This document shows positions 25,284-34,011 of a stretch of DNA of 64,000 nt, piece by piece. The DNA lies in NCBI RefSeq assembly GCF_005116505.1, contig NZ_SWBR01000003.1:496001-560000 (forward strand). Direction: 5' to 3'. The position numbers and the translations under genes were made by a program. The notes under the pieces were generated by a model. The model ran no database searches and was not told where the DNA came from. It saw nothing but the letters and a program-made list of their open reading frames with translations. This DNA comes from Pedobacter polaris (GTDB taxonomy: Bacteria > Bacteroidota > Bacteroidia > Sphingobacteriales > Sphingobacteriaceae). How positions within the stretch are numbered: position 1 is the first letter of the stretch; each line of letters begins with the position of its first letter.

Positions 25284-25925
25284 ATGAAAAGTATAATCGG
25301 ATTTTTATTTACATTAATTGTTTTCACTTCTTGCAATAATGGCGACCAAAAAGTTAAAACTGCATTGCCAAAAGCTAAAGTGGGGCAAGAAATTGCAACT
25401 TTTGCGGGTGGATGTTTTTGGGGCATGCAGGAAGGCTTTATTGAGCTTAAAGGTGTAATTAAATCTACAAGTGGTTATGCTGGGGGGGCAAAAAAAGATC
25501 CTACTTATGAAGAGGTTAGTGCAGAACAAACTGGGCATGCAGAAGCTGTACAGGTAATCTATGATCCAAATACCATTAGTTTTGAGCAATTGTTAGCTGC
25601 CTTTTTCACTATGCATGATCCAACGCAATTGAATAGGCAAGGACCAGATATTGGTACAAGTTATCGTTCAGTAGCTTTTTACAACAATGCAGAGGAAAAA
25701 AAGAAAATAGAAGAAGCTATTTTAAAATTTAATAGGTCTGGATTGCACCTAGAACCTGTGGTAACAGAAATAAAGGCATTTGATATTTTTTATCCAGCTG
25801 AAGCCTATCACCAAAACTATTATAAACTAAATCCATCAAGCGCCTACGTTGCTAATGTCTGTGGGCCAAAAGTTGAAAAATTAAGAAAAGCTTTTCCAGA
25901 ACTTTTAAAAGATGAGTATAAATAA
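25284..25925 (+). CDS. msrA: Peptide-methionine (S)-S-oxide reductase, lipoprotein form
   Basis: 213 residues. Reduces methionine-S-sulfoxide in proteins. The catalytic motif AGGCFWGMQEGF contains Cys44; GYAGGAKKDPTYEEVSAEQTGHAEAVQV, TQLNRQGPDIGTSYRS, and EAYHQNYY are all conserved. A lipoprotein signal precedes it (IGFLFTLIVFTSC, lipobox Cys17), so the enzyme works in the envelope, where it would repair secreted proteins. A second resolving Cys is in NVCGPKVEK. Monocistronic. Confidence 0.95.
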   Translation: MKSIIGFLFTLIVFTSCNNGDQKVKTALPKAKVGQEIATFAGGCFWGMQEGFIELKGVIKSTSGYAGGAKKDPTYEEVSAEQTGHAEAVQVIYDPNTISFEQLLAAFFTMHDPTQLNRQGPDIGTSYRSVAFYNNAEEKKKIEEAILKFNRSGLHLEPVVTEIKAFDIFYPAEAYHQNYYKLNPSSAYVANVCGPKVEKLRKAFPELLKDEYK

Positions 25926-26110
25926 TTAGTTCATTGGGTTTGCAAAGTTTATATTCATCGGATGACTTTAATTTTCTAGTTCATGAGTTCTTTTTTTGCA
26001 GCTGAACTAATGAACCAATGACAAATCAACCAATGATATTAGTAAATGAACTAATGAACAGATGACTATTGAACATTTTCAATCAGAACTATCAATTAAT
26101 TGTCATGATA
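25926..26110. repeat. Degenerate AATGAACCAATGA-type phrase repeats
   Basis: Between msrA and ccmE the words AATGAACCAATGAC, AATCAACCAATGAT, AATGAACTAATGAAC and AGATGAC recur (26008-26070), with reverse-strand versions (GTTCATTGG at 25931, GTTCATGAG at 25979). The arrangement is a loose inverted repeat. No gene is visible. Confidence 0.5.
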
Positions 26111-26155
26111 CGCATTACAAACGTGCCAAATTGCCTTAGCTACGCCTAGTTTTTT

Positions 26156-26163
26156 TATCTTTG
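26156..26163 (+). promoter_or_regulatory. -7 box of the ccmE-ccmF promoter
   Basis: TATCTTTG matches TAnnTTTG; ATTG at 26130-26133 is a possible -33 element 22 bases upstream. The ATG of ccmE is 28 bases downstream. Confidence 0.6.
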
Positions 26164-26191
26164 TTGTCAAGATTTTTCAATTCAAACCAAC

Positions 26192-26608
26192 ATGAGAAAA
26201 AGTGCTATAATCGGTTTAATCACAATTGCCATCTGTATTGGTCTTTTGGTAAGCTTAAATGCAGAAACTGCTTCATATTCTAACTTTACACAAGCATCAT
26301 CATCTAATAAAGAAGAACATGTTATTGGCCATTGGGAAAAAAATAAGGGTATGCATTACGATGCACTTAAAGACCCAAATCACTTTGCTTTTTTTATGAA
26401 AGATGAAAAAGGAAAAGTAAATAAAGTTGTGCTAAATGGTTCAAAACCACAAGACTTTGAACGTTCTGAAAAACTGGTGATTATCGGTGAAATGAAAAAT
26501 GACACCTTTTATGCATCCAAAATATTAATGAAATGCCCTTCTAAATACAACGACAATATGGTTGAAGTTAATCAAGATGGAACAGTAACTCAAGTCAAAA
26601 AATCTTAA
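26192..26608 (+). CDS. ccmE: Heme chaperone CcmE, CxxxY variant
   Basis: 138 residues. CcmE carries heme covalently in the periplasm on its way to apocytochrome c. An N-terminal membrane anchor (AIIGLITIAICIGLLVSL) precedes the OB-fold domain (about 42-112) with DPNHFAFFMKDEKGKVNKVVLNG and KLVIIGEM. Where most CcmE have His-x3-Tyr (KHDENY), this one has KCPSKY: Cys115 and Tyr119. This is the Cys-type CcmE described for some bacteria and archaea. Its stop overlaps the ccmF start by one base (TAATG). Confidence 0.88.
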   Translation: MRKSAIIGLITIAICIGLLVSLNAETASYSNFTQASSSNKEEHVIGHWEKNKGMHYDALKDPNHFAFFMKDEKGKVNKVVLNGSKPQDFERSEKLVIIGEMKNDTFYASKILMKCPSKYNDNMVEVNQDGTVTQVKKS

Positions 26609-29070
26609 TGGATATTCAATTTTACGGAGAAAACCTCCTTCCTGGTAAAATAGGTCAGTTTCTTATTGTATTGGCATTTTCGGCCTCTTTACTTTCTACT
26701 ATTGCTTATTTCTTTGCAACTAAAAACAAAAATTTAGAAGATAAATCTTGGACTAACATTGGTAGAGCAGGCTTTATAATCAATGTTGCAAGTATTATTG
26801 GGATTGGAGCTACACTCTTTTATTTGATCTTAAATCATTACAACGAGTATAATTACGTTTACAATCACTCATCTAAAGAGTTGCCTGTTTATTATATTGT
26901 TTCTGCCTTTTGGGAAGGACAAGAGGGCAGTTTTTGGTTATGGGCTTTTTGGCAATCAATTTTAGGAGCTATATTAATTTGGAAAGCCAAAACTTGGGAA
27001 AATGGCGTAATGACTGTAATAGCATTTTCGCAGGTTTTTTTAACCTCCATGTTACTAGGTGTAGAAATTTTTGGTGCCCATGTTGGTAGTTCGCCATTTA
27101 TCCTGTTAAGAGAGGCAGTTAATTTAAAAGAGTATGCGCCAGTAGTTTTTAATGATCCTGAGAATTTTAAAAACTACCTTAAGTTTATTGTTGATGGTAA
27201 AGGTTTAAATCCATTATTGCAAAATTATTGGATGGTTATACATCCACCAACGTTATTTTTAGGCTTTGCTAGTATGATTGTTCCTTTTGCTTATGCAATT
27301 ACTGCGCTTTGGCAAAGACGTTTTAAAGATTGGGTTAAACCGGTTTTACCTTGGGCTTTGTTCGCTGTAATGATTTTGGGAGCAGGAATTATAATGGGAT
27401 CTTTTTGGGCTTATGAGGCGCTAAACTTTGGCGGCTTTTGGGCATGGGACCCAGTAGAAAATGCTTCTATTATTCCTTGGTTAACATTAATTGCTGGTGT
27501 TCACGTATTAATAGTTTTCAAAAATACTGGTCACGCATACTTTACAGCAATTGCACTTATTCTAATTAGTTTCCTTTTAGTTTTATACGCATCATTTTTA
27601 ACACGAAGCGGAATTTTAGGTGATACATCTGTACACTCATTTACAGATTTAGGGATGTCGGGCCAATTGATCATTTTTATCATTGCATTCTTAATCCTGT
27701 CTGTTTATTTTGTAGCAACTCGTTGGCGTAGCTTACCTATTACGAATAAAGATGAGGAAACTTATTCTCGTGAATTTTGGATGTTTATTGGCGCATTAGT
27801 TTTAACTGTAGCTTGTATTCAGGTTATAGTAACTACTTCATATCCAGTTTTCAACAAAGCATTCGGTACCTCTAAAGTATTGCAAAATCCTATGCAATAT
27901 TATAACAAGTGGCAAGCGGTATTTGCGGTGTTCGTTACATTAATTTCTGGTTTCTCTCAGTTTTTAAAATACAAGAGAACCGAACCTCGTAAGTTTTATA
28001 GCAGCTTAGTTTCTTCTGTAGTATTTGCACTAGTTTTAACTGCTGGCTTTGTTTGGCTAACTGGGGTTTATACCAATTTATTATATATTATTTTAACTTT
28101 TAGCTGTTTGTTTGCTATATTATCTAATGCAAGGTTATTGGGTGGTGTATTTAGTAAGAGCAATAAAATGTTAGGCTCTGCAGTAGCGCATATTGGTTTT
28201 GCAGTTTTATTGTTAGGAGCATTGGTTGCTGCAGCAACTAGTAATCCAATCTCTATTAACGCATCTAAGTTTATTCCTGTTAAGGATTTTGAAAAATTTG
28301 CCAAACCTGGTGAAAACATTATGTTGTATAAAAACGAACCTAAAAAAATGGGTAAGTACACTATAACTTATGTAAGTGATACTATAGTAGCACCAAATAC
28401 TTTTTACAAACTTAATTTTAAGGTAATTGATGCCGCGGGTAAAATAAAGGAAGATTTTGATTTAAACCCTAGCATTCAGGAAAATGAAAAAATGGGCTTA
28501 ATCGCTTCTCCTGATACCAAACATTATTTAACTTCTGATATTTATACCCACATCACTCAAGCGGCAAGTAAAAAAGAAGAACATGGTGACCATGAAGGTC
28601 ATTCGGAAGAAGAAAATTATAAAGCGCCAAGAATATTAAACGTTAAAGTTGGTGATACCATTCACGTTAGTAGCGGAGTTTTAACAGTTGGCGCCTTAAA
28701 TAGCAAACCAGTTGTTAAAGATTTAACTTTAGCACCAGGCGATTTAGCTGTTGCATTACCACTGGAAGTAAATGTGAGTGGCAAAATTTATAAAGCTGAG
28801 CCATTATTTATGGTTAAAGGGAACAATACTTTCGATTTTGCAAGAAAAATTGAAGAGTTAGGGTTGAGAGTGAGATTTACTAAAATTATCCCAGAACAAG
28901 GTGAATTTGAAATTCAGATCTACGAAAAACCTCAACAAGCAAAAGATTGGCTAGTATTTAAATCGATAGAATTTCCTTATATCAATTTATATTGGGTTGG
29001 TACTATTGTAATGGTTGTTGGTTTTGTAATCTCTATTTTTAGAAGAAGAAAAGAACTGACCACGAGCTAA
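26608..29070 (+). CDS. ccmF: Cytochrome c heme lyase subunit CcmF
   Basis: 820 residues with many membrane helices. The tryptophan motif GSFWAYEALNFGGFWAWDPVENASIIPWL (about 267-295) is the WWD signature, with conserved His residues near it (VIHPPTLFLGF and GVHVLIVF). A large periplasmic loop in the C-terminal third (about 575-780) includes a His-rich EEHGDHEGHSEE. CcmF attaches heme from CcmE to CxxCH motifs. It is translationally coupled to ccmE and followed at two bases by the DUF2520 gene. Confidence 0.93.
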   Translation: MDIQFYGENLLPGKIGQFLIVLAFSASLLSTIAYFFATKNKNLEDKSWTNIGRAGFIINVASIIGIGATLFYLILNHYNEYNYVYNHSSKELPVYYIVSAFWEGQEGSFWLWAFWQSILGAILIWKAKTWENGVMTVIAFSQVFLTSMLLGVEIFGAHVGSSPFILLREAVNLKEYAPVVFNDPENFKNYLKFIVDGKGLNPLLQNYWMVIHPPTLFLGFASMIVPFAYAITALWQRRFKDWVKPVLPWALFAVMILGAGIIMGSFWAYEALNFGGFWAWDPVENASIIPWLTLIAGVHVLIVFKNTGHAYFTAIALILISFLLVLYASFLTRSGILGDTSVHSFTDLGMSGQLIIFIIAFLILSVYFVATRWRSLPITNKDEETYSREFWMFIGALVLTVACIQVIVTTSYPVFNKAFGTSKVLQNPMQYYNKWQAVFAVFVTLISGFSQFLKYKRTEPRKFYSSLVSSVVFALVLTAGFVWLTGVYTNLLYIILTFSCLFAILSNARLLGGVFSKSNKMLGSAVAHIGFAVLLLGALVAAATSNPISINASKFIPVKDFEKFAKPGENIMLYKNEPKKMGKYTITYVSDTIVAPNTFYKLNFKVIDAAGKIKEDFDLNPSIQENEKMGLIASPDTKHYLTSDIYTHITQAASKKEEHGDHEGHSEEENYKAPRILNVKVGDTIHVSSGVLTVGALNSKPVVKDLTLAPGDLAVALPLEVNVSGKIYKAEPLFMVKGNNTFDFARKIEELGLRVRFTKIIPEQGEFEIQIYEKPQQAKDWLVFKSIEFPYINLYWVGTIVMVVGFVISIFRRRKELTTS

Positions 29071-29072
29071 AG

Positions 29073-29831
29073 ATGAAAGTTGTAATTATAGGTGCCGGAA
29101 ATGTAGCTACACATATTGCGAAGGCCTTAAAAGCCGTAAATGTGCAGATTTCACAAGTTTGGTCTTATCATTATGAAAATGCACTGTTATTAGCTAATGA
29201 AATTAATGCCATTGCAGTTAAGGATTTAGCTGAACTTGATAATGATGCTGATATCTATTTAATTTCTGTTAAGGATGATGCAATTGCAGAGCTGGTAAAG
29301 CACTTAAGCTTATGTAAAGGCATAATTGTACATACATCTGGCTCGGTAAATATTGATGTATTTGTAGATTTAACAGCTTATGGGGTATTTTATCCTTTAC
29401 AGACTTTTTCAAAAAATAAAGAAGTAGACTTTTCAAATATTCCACTTTGTTTAGAAGCAAATGATGGAAAAACACTAGCCATTTTAAAAGATGTTGCCAG
29501 TAGATTAAGTAACAATGTGCTAGAAGTTAGCAGTGAAAAAAGAAAAATTTTGCATTTGGCTGCGGTTTTTGCCTGTAATTTTACCAATCATTTGTACGCA
29601 ATGGCTGATGAAATTTTAAAAGCAAATGAATTAGCATTTGATATCATTAGACCCTTAATTGCTGAAACAGCTAACAAGGTACAAAATGCATTACCAGCTG
29701 AGGTACAAACTGGACCTGCAATTAGAGAGGATAAAGAGACAATAGAAAAGCATGAAGAGTTGTTAAAAAATCAACCCGAATTGCTAGAGATTTATAAAAC
29801 TTTAAGTGAGAGCATTAAAAAAACGAGATAA
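29073..29831 (+). CDS. DUF2520 Rossmann-like oxidoreductase
   Basis: 252 residues. The N-terminal nucleotide-binding fold begins MKVVIIGAGNVATHIAKALK, with VISVKDDAI-type DIYLISVKDDAI and GIIVHTSGS; GVFYPLQTFSKNKEVDFSNIPLCLEA and the C-terminal helical DUF2520 domain (KILHLAAVFACNFTNHLYAMADEIL, TGPAIREDKETI) follow. It resembles ketopantoate reductase-like or F420/NADP oxidoreductases, but substrate is not known. In Bacteroidota this gene often clusters with a KdsC-like phosphatase and maf, both found further on here. Confidence 0.82.
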   Translation: MKVVIIGAGNVATHIAKALKAVNVQISQVWSYHYENALLLANEINAIAVKDLAELDNDADIYLISVKDDAIAELVKHLSLCKGIIVHTSGSVNIDVFVDLTAYGVFYPLQTFSKNKEVDFSNIPLCLEANDGKTLAILKDVASRLSNNVLEVSSEKRKILHLAAVFACNFTNHLYAMADEILKANELAFDIIRPLIAETANKVQNALPAEVQTGPAIREDKETIEKHEELLKNQPELLEIYKTLSESIKKTR

Positions 29832-29856
29832 TTGTAATATTGCCGTTTTAGCTCCT

Positions 29857-29864
29857 TACTTTTG
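29857..29864 (+). promoter_or_regulatory. -7 box of the ferredoxin promoter
   Basis: TACTTTTG matches TAnnTTTG, nine bases before the ATG at 29874. Confidence 0.55.
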
Positions 29865-29873
29865 CAACGAATT

Positions 29874-30206
29874 ATGAGTATTTTTAAATTAAAAATAAAT
29901 TTTGAAGAAGCCGGTAAATTGCCTGTGGAACTACCCATTGCTGCTGGAGAAGATGTTTTAGATATTTGCTTAGACAATGGAATAGAGCTACAGCACAATT
30001 GTGGCGGAGTTTGCGGATGTAGTACTTGCCATATTTATGTGAACAAAGGGATGGACAACATTCAAGAAATTTCTGATAAAGAGGAGGATTTTATTGATAG
30101 AGCCGTTAGGCCTCGTATTACCTCTCGTTTAGCATGTCAATGTGTAATTTTAGATGGTGATATTGAAGTAACTATTCCAGATCAATCAGAATTTTTAGGA
30201 CACTAG
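29874..30206 (+). CDS. fdx: [2Fe-2S] ferredoxin, ISC type
   Basis: 110 residues. Cluster ligands are in QHNCGGVCGCSTCHIYV (Cys-x5-Cys-x2-Cys, with one extra Cys between) and a fourth Cys in RLACQCVILDGDIEVTIPDQ. This spacing is that of adrenodoxin/ISC ferredoxins, which donate electrons in Fe-S cluster assembly. Next gene in line is iscX, supporting this role. A TTG-initiated extension from 29862 would start inside the promoter box; the ATG is used. Confidence 0.93.
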   Translation: MSIFKLKINFEEAGKLPVELPIAAGEDVLDICLDNGIELQHNCGGVCGCSTCHIYVNKGMDNIQEISDKEEDFIDRAVRPRITSRLACQCVILDGDIEVTIPDQSEFLGH

Positions 30207-30260
30207 TTCAGTTTGCAGTTTTCAATTACCAGTTAACATTTCAACCTTACAACAAAAATT

Positions 30261-30506
30261 ATGAACAACGATAAATTTGCTTTACCAATTTACTGGAACG
30301 ACCACGAAGATATTGCTCAAGAGCTCTATGAGAAATTTGGTAATGAATTTGGTGAATCTAAGATATACCGCATCAGATTTACAGAATTATTAGAATGGGT
30401 ACTTGAACTTCCTAATTTTAAAGGCACTAGAGAAGAAAGTAATGAAGGTCATCTAGAGCAAATTCAATCTGCATGGGTATACGAGTGGAGAGATAATCAA
30501 GATTAA
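30261..30506 (+). CDS. iscX: Fe-S cluster assembly protein IscX
   Basis: 81 residues, slightly longer than the usual 66 because of an N-terminal NNDKFALPI. WNDHEDIAQELYEKFG, the RFTELLEWVLELPNFKG segment and the C-terminal SNEGHLEQIQSAWVYEWRD are the IscX pattern (acidic iron-binding surface, regulator of IscS). It follows fdx by 54 bases. Confidence 0.9.
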   Translation: MNNDKFALPIYWNDHEDIAQELYEKFGNEFGESKIYRIRFTELLEWVLELPNFKGTREESNEGHLEQIQSAWVYEWRDNQD

Positions 30507-30541
30507 GTTAAATAATACCTTAACTTTCAACCTTAGTCTCT

Positions 30542-31069
30542 ATGTTTCTAGAAAAACTTAAAAATATTACCACATTCATTTTTGATGTTGATGGCGTTTT
30601 AACTGATGGAACTGCTATTGCTTCAGAATCTGGTGATTTGCTGCGTACCTTTAACATTAAAGATGGTTACGCTTTGCAATTGGCTTTAAAAAAGGGTTAC
30701 AAAATATGTATCATTTCTGGCAGTGGAGGAGCTGCAACTACTAAACGTTTTGAAAACTTGGGTTTGCCTGATGTTTTTTTGCGAGTAAGCGATAAAGTTG
30801 AAGTTTTTGAAAGCTACTTAAAGGAAAATAACATTTCTCCTGATCAGGTTTTATATATGGGCGATGATATGCCTGATTATTATGTAATGAAATTGGTTGG
30901 CATTGCCACTTGCCCAATTGATGCCGTTGATGAAATTAAACAAATATCACATTACATTTCGCCTAAAAGAGGTGGCGATACCGCTGTGAGAGATGTAATT
31001 GAAAAAGTACTTAAGGTTCAGCAAAAATGGTTCGATCTTAATCCAGATGCTGCTATTTCTAGCAAATAA
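30542..31069 (+). CDS. kdsC: KdsC-type HAD phosphatase (KDO-8-phosphate phosphatase)
   Basis: 175 residues, the size of stand-alone KdsC. HAD motif I is TFIFDVDGVLTDG (two Asp), motif II IISGSGG, motif III/IV YMGDDMPDYYVM. It lacks a cap domain, as in KdsC tetramers, and ends with the family-like RGGDTAVRDVIEKVLKVQ. KdsC removes phosphate from KDO-8-P in lipopolysaccharide synthesis. A close relative with another sugar phosphate substrate cannot be excluded. Confidence 0.85.
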   Translation: MFLEKLKNITTFIFDVDGVLTDGTAIASESGDLLRTFNIKDGYALQLALKKGYKICIISGSGGAATTKRFENLGLPDVFLRVSDKVEVFESYLKENNISPDQVLYMGDDMPDYYVMKLVGIATCPIDAVDEIKQISHYISPKRGGDTAVRDVIEKVLKVQQKWFDLNPDAAISSK

Positions 31070-31243
31070 ATTGCTTTATACCGTTGTGTTATAACTACTT
31101 AAAATTGCAACAATTAAGTTACCGCAATCAATTAAACTTTCTGATATTTTTACGTTCTAAGAACCATAAATAACACCAGAAATCTCTAATAAACCTAAGG
31201 GATTCAAAAACACGTAAAATCAAAAACAACAAAAGAAAAAATT

Positions 31244-31654
31244 ATGAAAAAATTAATGATTATCTGCGGATTATTATTCGCTACAGTATCTTTCGCTAAT
31301 GCGCAACAAGGTGGTGGTCAGGGCGGTCAACGTAGAATGATGGCTACTCCAGAAGAGAGAGTTAAACAATTAGACGAAAAAGTTAAATTAACTGACGATC
31401 AAAAAACTAAAGTTACTGCAGTTTATACAGCAGCGGCTGATGAAATGAAAAAAGCTCGTGAAGAAGCTCAAGCTGGTGGAGGTGATAGACAGGCAATGAT
31501 GGCGAAATTTCAAAAAATGAACACTGATACTGATACTAAAATCACTGCACTTTTAACTGAAGATCAGAAAAAAGCTTACAAAACTTGGCAAGATGAGGTT
31601 AAAGCTGCTAGAGAAAAAGCAATGAAAGAGCGTCAAGCTGGCGGTGGTCAATAA
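31244..31654 (+). CDS. Exported Spy/CpxP-like protein with LTxxQ motifs
   Basis: 136 residues: signal peptide (KKLMIICGLLFATVSFANAQ), a Gly/Gln-rich start, then two copies of the LTxxQ pattern, LTDDQKTKVTAVY and LTEDQKKAYKTWQ, separated by a charged helix. This layout belongs to the helical Spy/CpxP class of periplasmic chaperones. The C-terminus is Gly-rich again. GTTCTAAGAAC, an 11-base inverted repeat at 31154-31164, lies in the 174-base leader region. Function inferred from the motif only. Confidence 0.7.
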   Translation: MKKLMIICGLLFATVSFANAQQGGGQGGQRRMMATPEERVKQLDEKVKLTDDQKTKVTAVYTAAADEMKKAREEAQAGGGDRQAMMAKFQKMNTDTDTKITALLTEDQKKAYKTWQDEVKAAREKAMKERQAGGGQ

Positions 31655-31670
31655 TTAAGCACAATTTATA

Positions 31671-31706
31671 AATAACAAAAGCGACTTTTCGGTCGCTTTT
31701 GTTATT
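31671..31706 (+). terminator. Strong Rho-independent terminator after the Spy-like gene
   Basis: AATAACAAAAGCGAC (31671-31685) and GTCGCTTTTGTTATT (31692-31706) are perfect 15-base arms around a 6-base loop, with internal T runs. It ends 24 bases before maf. Confidence 0.92.
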
Positions 31707-31729
31707 TTAGCACAAATTTAAATTCAATT

Positions 31730-32299
31730 ATGTATAAGCAGGAATTCCCGATAATTTTAGCCTCAAAATCACCCCGCAGACAGGAATTAATGAAGCTAAT
31801 GGGTTTAGATTTTACCATTGAACTTAAAGATATTGATGAAAGTTACCCTGATGGTTTAAGCCCTGCTGAGATTGCCATATATATAGCTGAGAAGAAAGCA
31901 ACAGCTTTTACAGCTACAGAAAATCAAATTGTAATTACAGCAGATACTATTGTTGCTTTAGATGGAGAGATTTTAGGTAAGCCAAATGATAAAGTTCATG
32001 CACAAGAAATGTTAAGTAAACTTTCTGGTCGTAAGCATGAAGTTTATACTGGGGTAACTTTGATTAAAAATAACCGTACGGTAAGTTTTTATGATTTATC
32101 TGAAGTGTTTTGTAGAGAAGTTACTGCTGAAGAAATTGATTTCTACATAGATAATTATAAACCATTTGACAAAGCTGGAAGTTATGGTGTACAAGATTGG
32201 TGGGGGTTAGTAGTAGTAGAGCGAATTCATGGCTCTTATACCAATGTTATGGGCTTGCCAACAGAAAAATTATATCAAGCATTAAGCGATTTGAAGTAA
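31730..32299 (+). CDS. maf: Maf-like nucleoside triphosphate pyrophosphatase
   Basis: 189 residues. ILASKSPRRQELMKLMGLDF is the Maf signature, followed by VITADTIVALDGEILGKP, SGRKHEVYTGV and the catalytic-loop KAGSYGVQDWWG with Asp and Gln. Maf enzymes hydrolyse dTTP/UTP or modified nucleotides to monophosphates to keep them out of nucleic acids. It stands with kdsC and DUF2520, a grouping common in Bacteroidota. Confidence 0.93.
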   Translation: MYKQEFPIILASKSPRRQELMKLMGLDFTIELKDIDESYPDGLSPAEIAIYIAEKKATAFTATENQIVITADTIVALDGEILGKPNDKVHAQEMLSKLSGRKHEVYTGVTLIKNNRTVSFYDLSEVFCREVTAEEIDFYIDNYKPFDKAGSYGVQDWWGLVVVERIHGSYTNVMGLPTEKLYQALSDLK

Positions 32300-32335
32300 C
32301 ACAATTGTCAGTCTGACCTCTTTAATTTATATAGT

Positions 32336-33241
32336 CTAACTTCTCAAACTGTGTAAAACTCCCATTTTCAGATCATAAGTAGATAGTTTAATTTTTTTAA
32401 TTCCGAACTCTTGTAACACATAATTGGTTAATAAACTTGCCATTACAATCATATCTACTCGAAGTGGAATAAGATTGTCCATTAGTTCCCGTTCCTGATG
32501 GGATGAATTAATTAACAGATTGGCTAGTTTCTCATATTCTGGCAAAGAAATATCAGCTGTGCTAATTTCTTTAATAGCTATGGTTGGAGAAATCATTTGA
32601 ATAAATGTTTCAAAAGCGCCTGCAGAACCAATTAAGGTTTCAGGTTGATATTCTTCACAAATGATGCGAAGTGCTTTAAGCTCATTTTCTATATGATCAA
32701 GAATTTTTTGTTTATCAATCTCATTAAGGGGATCTGATTTAAAGAAGCGCTGCATGAGCCTCGCTGCACCAATATTATAACTTTTCTTCCATATTAACTC
32801 TTCTTCGTCACATATAATAAATTCGGTGCTACCACCACCAATATCCATAATTAAAGATTTGCTAGTAATGGCTCCACTCAATTTTACACCATCATAAATA
32901 AATTGAGCTTCTTCGTCTCCATCAATAATATCTATTTCAATACCTGCTTGTTCATTTGCAGCACTAACAAAATCTTGGCCATTTGTTGCGCTACGAACAC
33001 CAGAGGTAGCTGTTGCTTTTACAATATCGATATTATGTTTATCAAGCTCAGCTTTAAACTCTTGTAAACATGTTATACCTCTATTAAAGGCTGATGGAAT
33101 AATCAAATTATCCTTTGTAATGTCTTCACCTAGTTTTACTGGCTTATTGGTTTTGTAAATTATTTGCAGTTCAGGCCCGTTCTGTTCAGCGATAACTAAA
33201 TGGAAAGTGTTTGTTCCTAAGTCAATTGCGGCTATTTTCAT
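32336..33241 (-). CDS. Exopolyphosphatase / pppGpp phosphatase (Ppx/GppA family)
   Basis: 301 residues, the short form without the C-terminal HD domain. The actin-like phosphate-binding segments are visible: MKIAAIDLGTNTFHLVIAE at the N-terminus, KATATSGVRSATNG, IIDGDEEAQFIYDG, LIMDIGGGSTEFIIC, and GSAGAFETF. It would hydrolyse polyphosphate or pppGpp. The start ATG at 33241 overlaps the stop of the SDR gene (ATGA), so the two are translationally coupled; a 20-residue N-terminal extension is read from within the SDR gene and rejected. Confidence 0.9.
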   Translation of the reverse strand: MKIAAIDLGTNTFHLVIAEQNGPELQIIYKTNKPVKLGEDITKDNLIIPSAFNRGITCLQEFKAELDKHNIDIVKATATSGVRSATNGQDFVSAANEQAGIEIDIIDGDEEAQFIYDGVKLSGAITSKSLIMDIGGGSTEFIICDEEELIWKKSYNIGAARLMQRFFKSDPLNEIDKQKILDHIENELKALRIICEEYQPETLIGSAGAFETFIQMISPTIAIKEISTADISLPEYEKLANLLINSSHQERELMDNLIPLRVDMIVMASLLTNYVLQEFGIKKIKLSTYDLKMGVLHSLRS

Positions 33242-33954
33242 CTTATTCTTTCGTATAAAAAGCGGGGTAATATTTTTAAGAACCAGGCGATAATTCGCCA
33301 TCTCCTGGTTACATATATAACGGTTTTTTTAGCTTTAATTGCATTATGAATTTGAGTTGCAGCTTTTTCAGGTTTTGCTACCCAAAACTTTCCTTCACCT
33401 TTAGCCATTGCGGTATCTACAAAACCTGGTCTAATATCTGTAATGGTAAGCACTAGCTTCTGTTGCTTGGCTTTTTGTCTTAATCCTTCTAAATAATTAA
33501 TTTGGTAAGCTTTACTAGCGTTGTAAGCAGGCGCTGCAGCACCACCCCTTAATCCAGCAATAGAACTTATTACTGCAATTTGCCCACTTTGTTGTTGTGC
33601 GAAATATTGATAAGCCCAAACCATTACTTTGTTAAAAGCCACTACATTTACATCTACTGCAGGTAATTCTAATTCTATTTTTAAATCTGCATTTAATTCT
33701 CCAACACCCGAGCTATAAATCAATAAGTCTAATCCGCCTAATTTTTCCGTTATGGTATTTAGGTTTTCTTTTAGGTTTTCGGCGGTAATATCGAAAGCTA
33801 AATAGCAAAAACTATCAGGTTTTTCATTGTCTAATTTTGCCAGTAGATTTTCTCTGCGACCAGTGATTCCAACTTTATAGCCATTATCTGCCAGTAGTAA
33901 AGCTAAAGCTTTTCCAATACCAGATGTAGCACCTATTATTATTGCTTTTTGCAT
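33238..33954 (-). CDS. Short-chain dehydrogenase/reductase (SDR)
   Basis: 238 residues. Classical SDR motifs: cofactor loop IIGATSGIGKALALLLA (TGxxxGIG type), the catalytic Ser in AVISSIAGLRGG, and Tyr-x3-Lys in PAYNASKAYQINYLEGLR. PGFVDTAMAKGE is the usual loop after the active site. NADP versus NAD use and substrate are not predictable. The gene ends four bases into ppx/gppA. Confidence 0.88.
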   Translation of the reverse strand: MQKAIIIGATSGIGKALALLLADNGYKVGITGRRENLLAKLDNEKPDSFCYLAFDITAENLKENLNTITEKLGGLDLLIYSSGVGELNADLKIELELPAVDVNVVAFNKVMVWAYQYFAQQQSGQIAVISSIAGLRGGAAAPAYNASKAYQINYLEGLRQKAKQQKLVLTITDIRPGFVDTAMAKGEGKFWVAKPEKAATQIHNAIKAKKTVIYVTRRWRIIAWFLKILPRFLYERIR

Positions 33955-34011
33955 ATTTTAGAATTTACCATCTAAGAAGTATAAGAACATATAAGAATGG
34001 AGTATTGTGTA

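Noticed and set aside
33242..33301. 20-residue extension at the N-terminus of the Ppx/GppA protein
   Set aside because: It is read in another frame of the SDR gene; the conserved start MKIAAIDLGTN begins at 33241.
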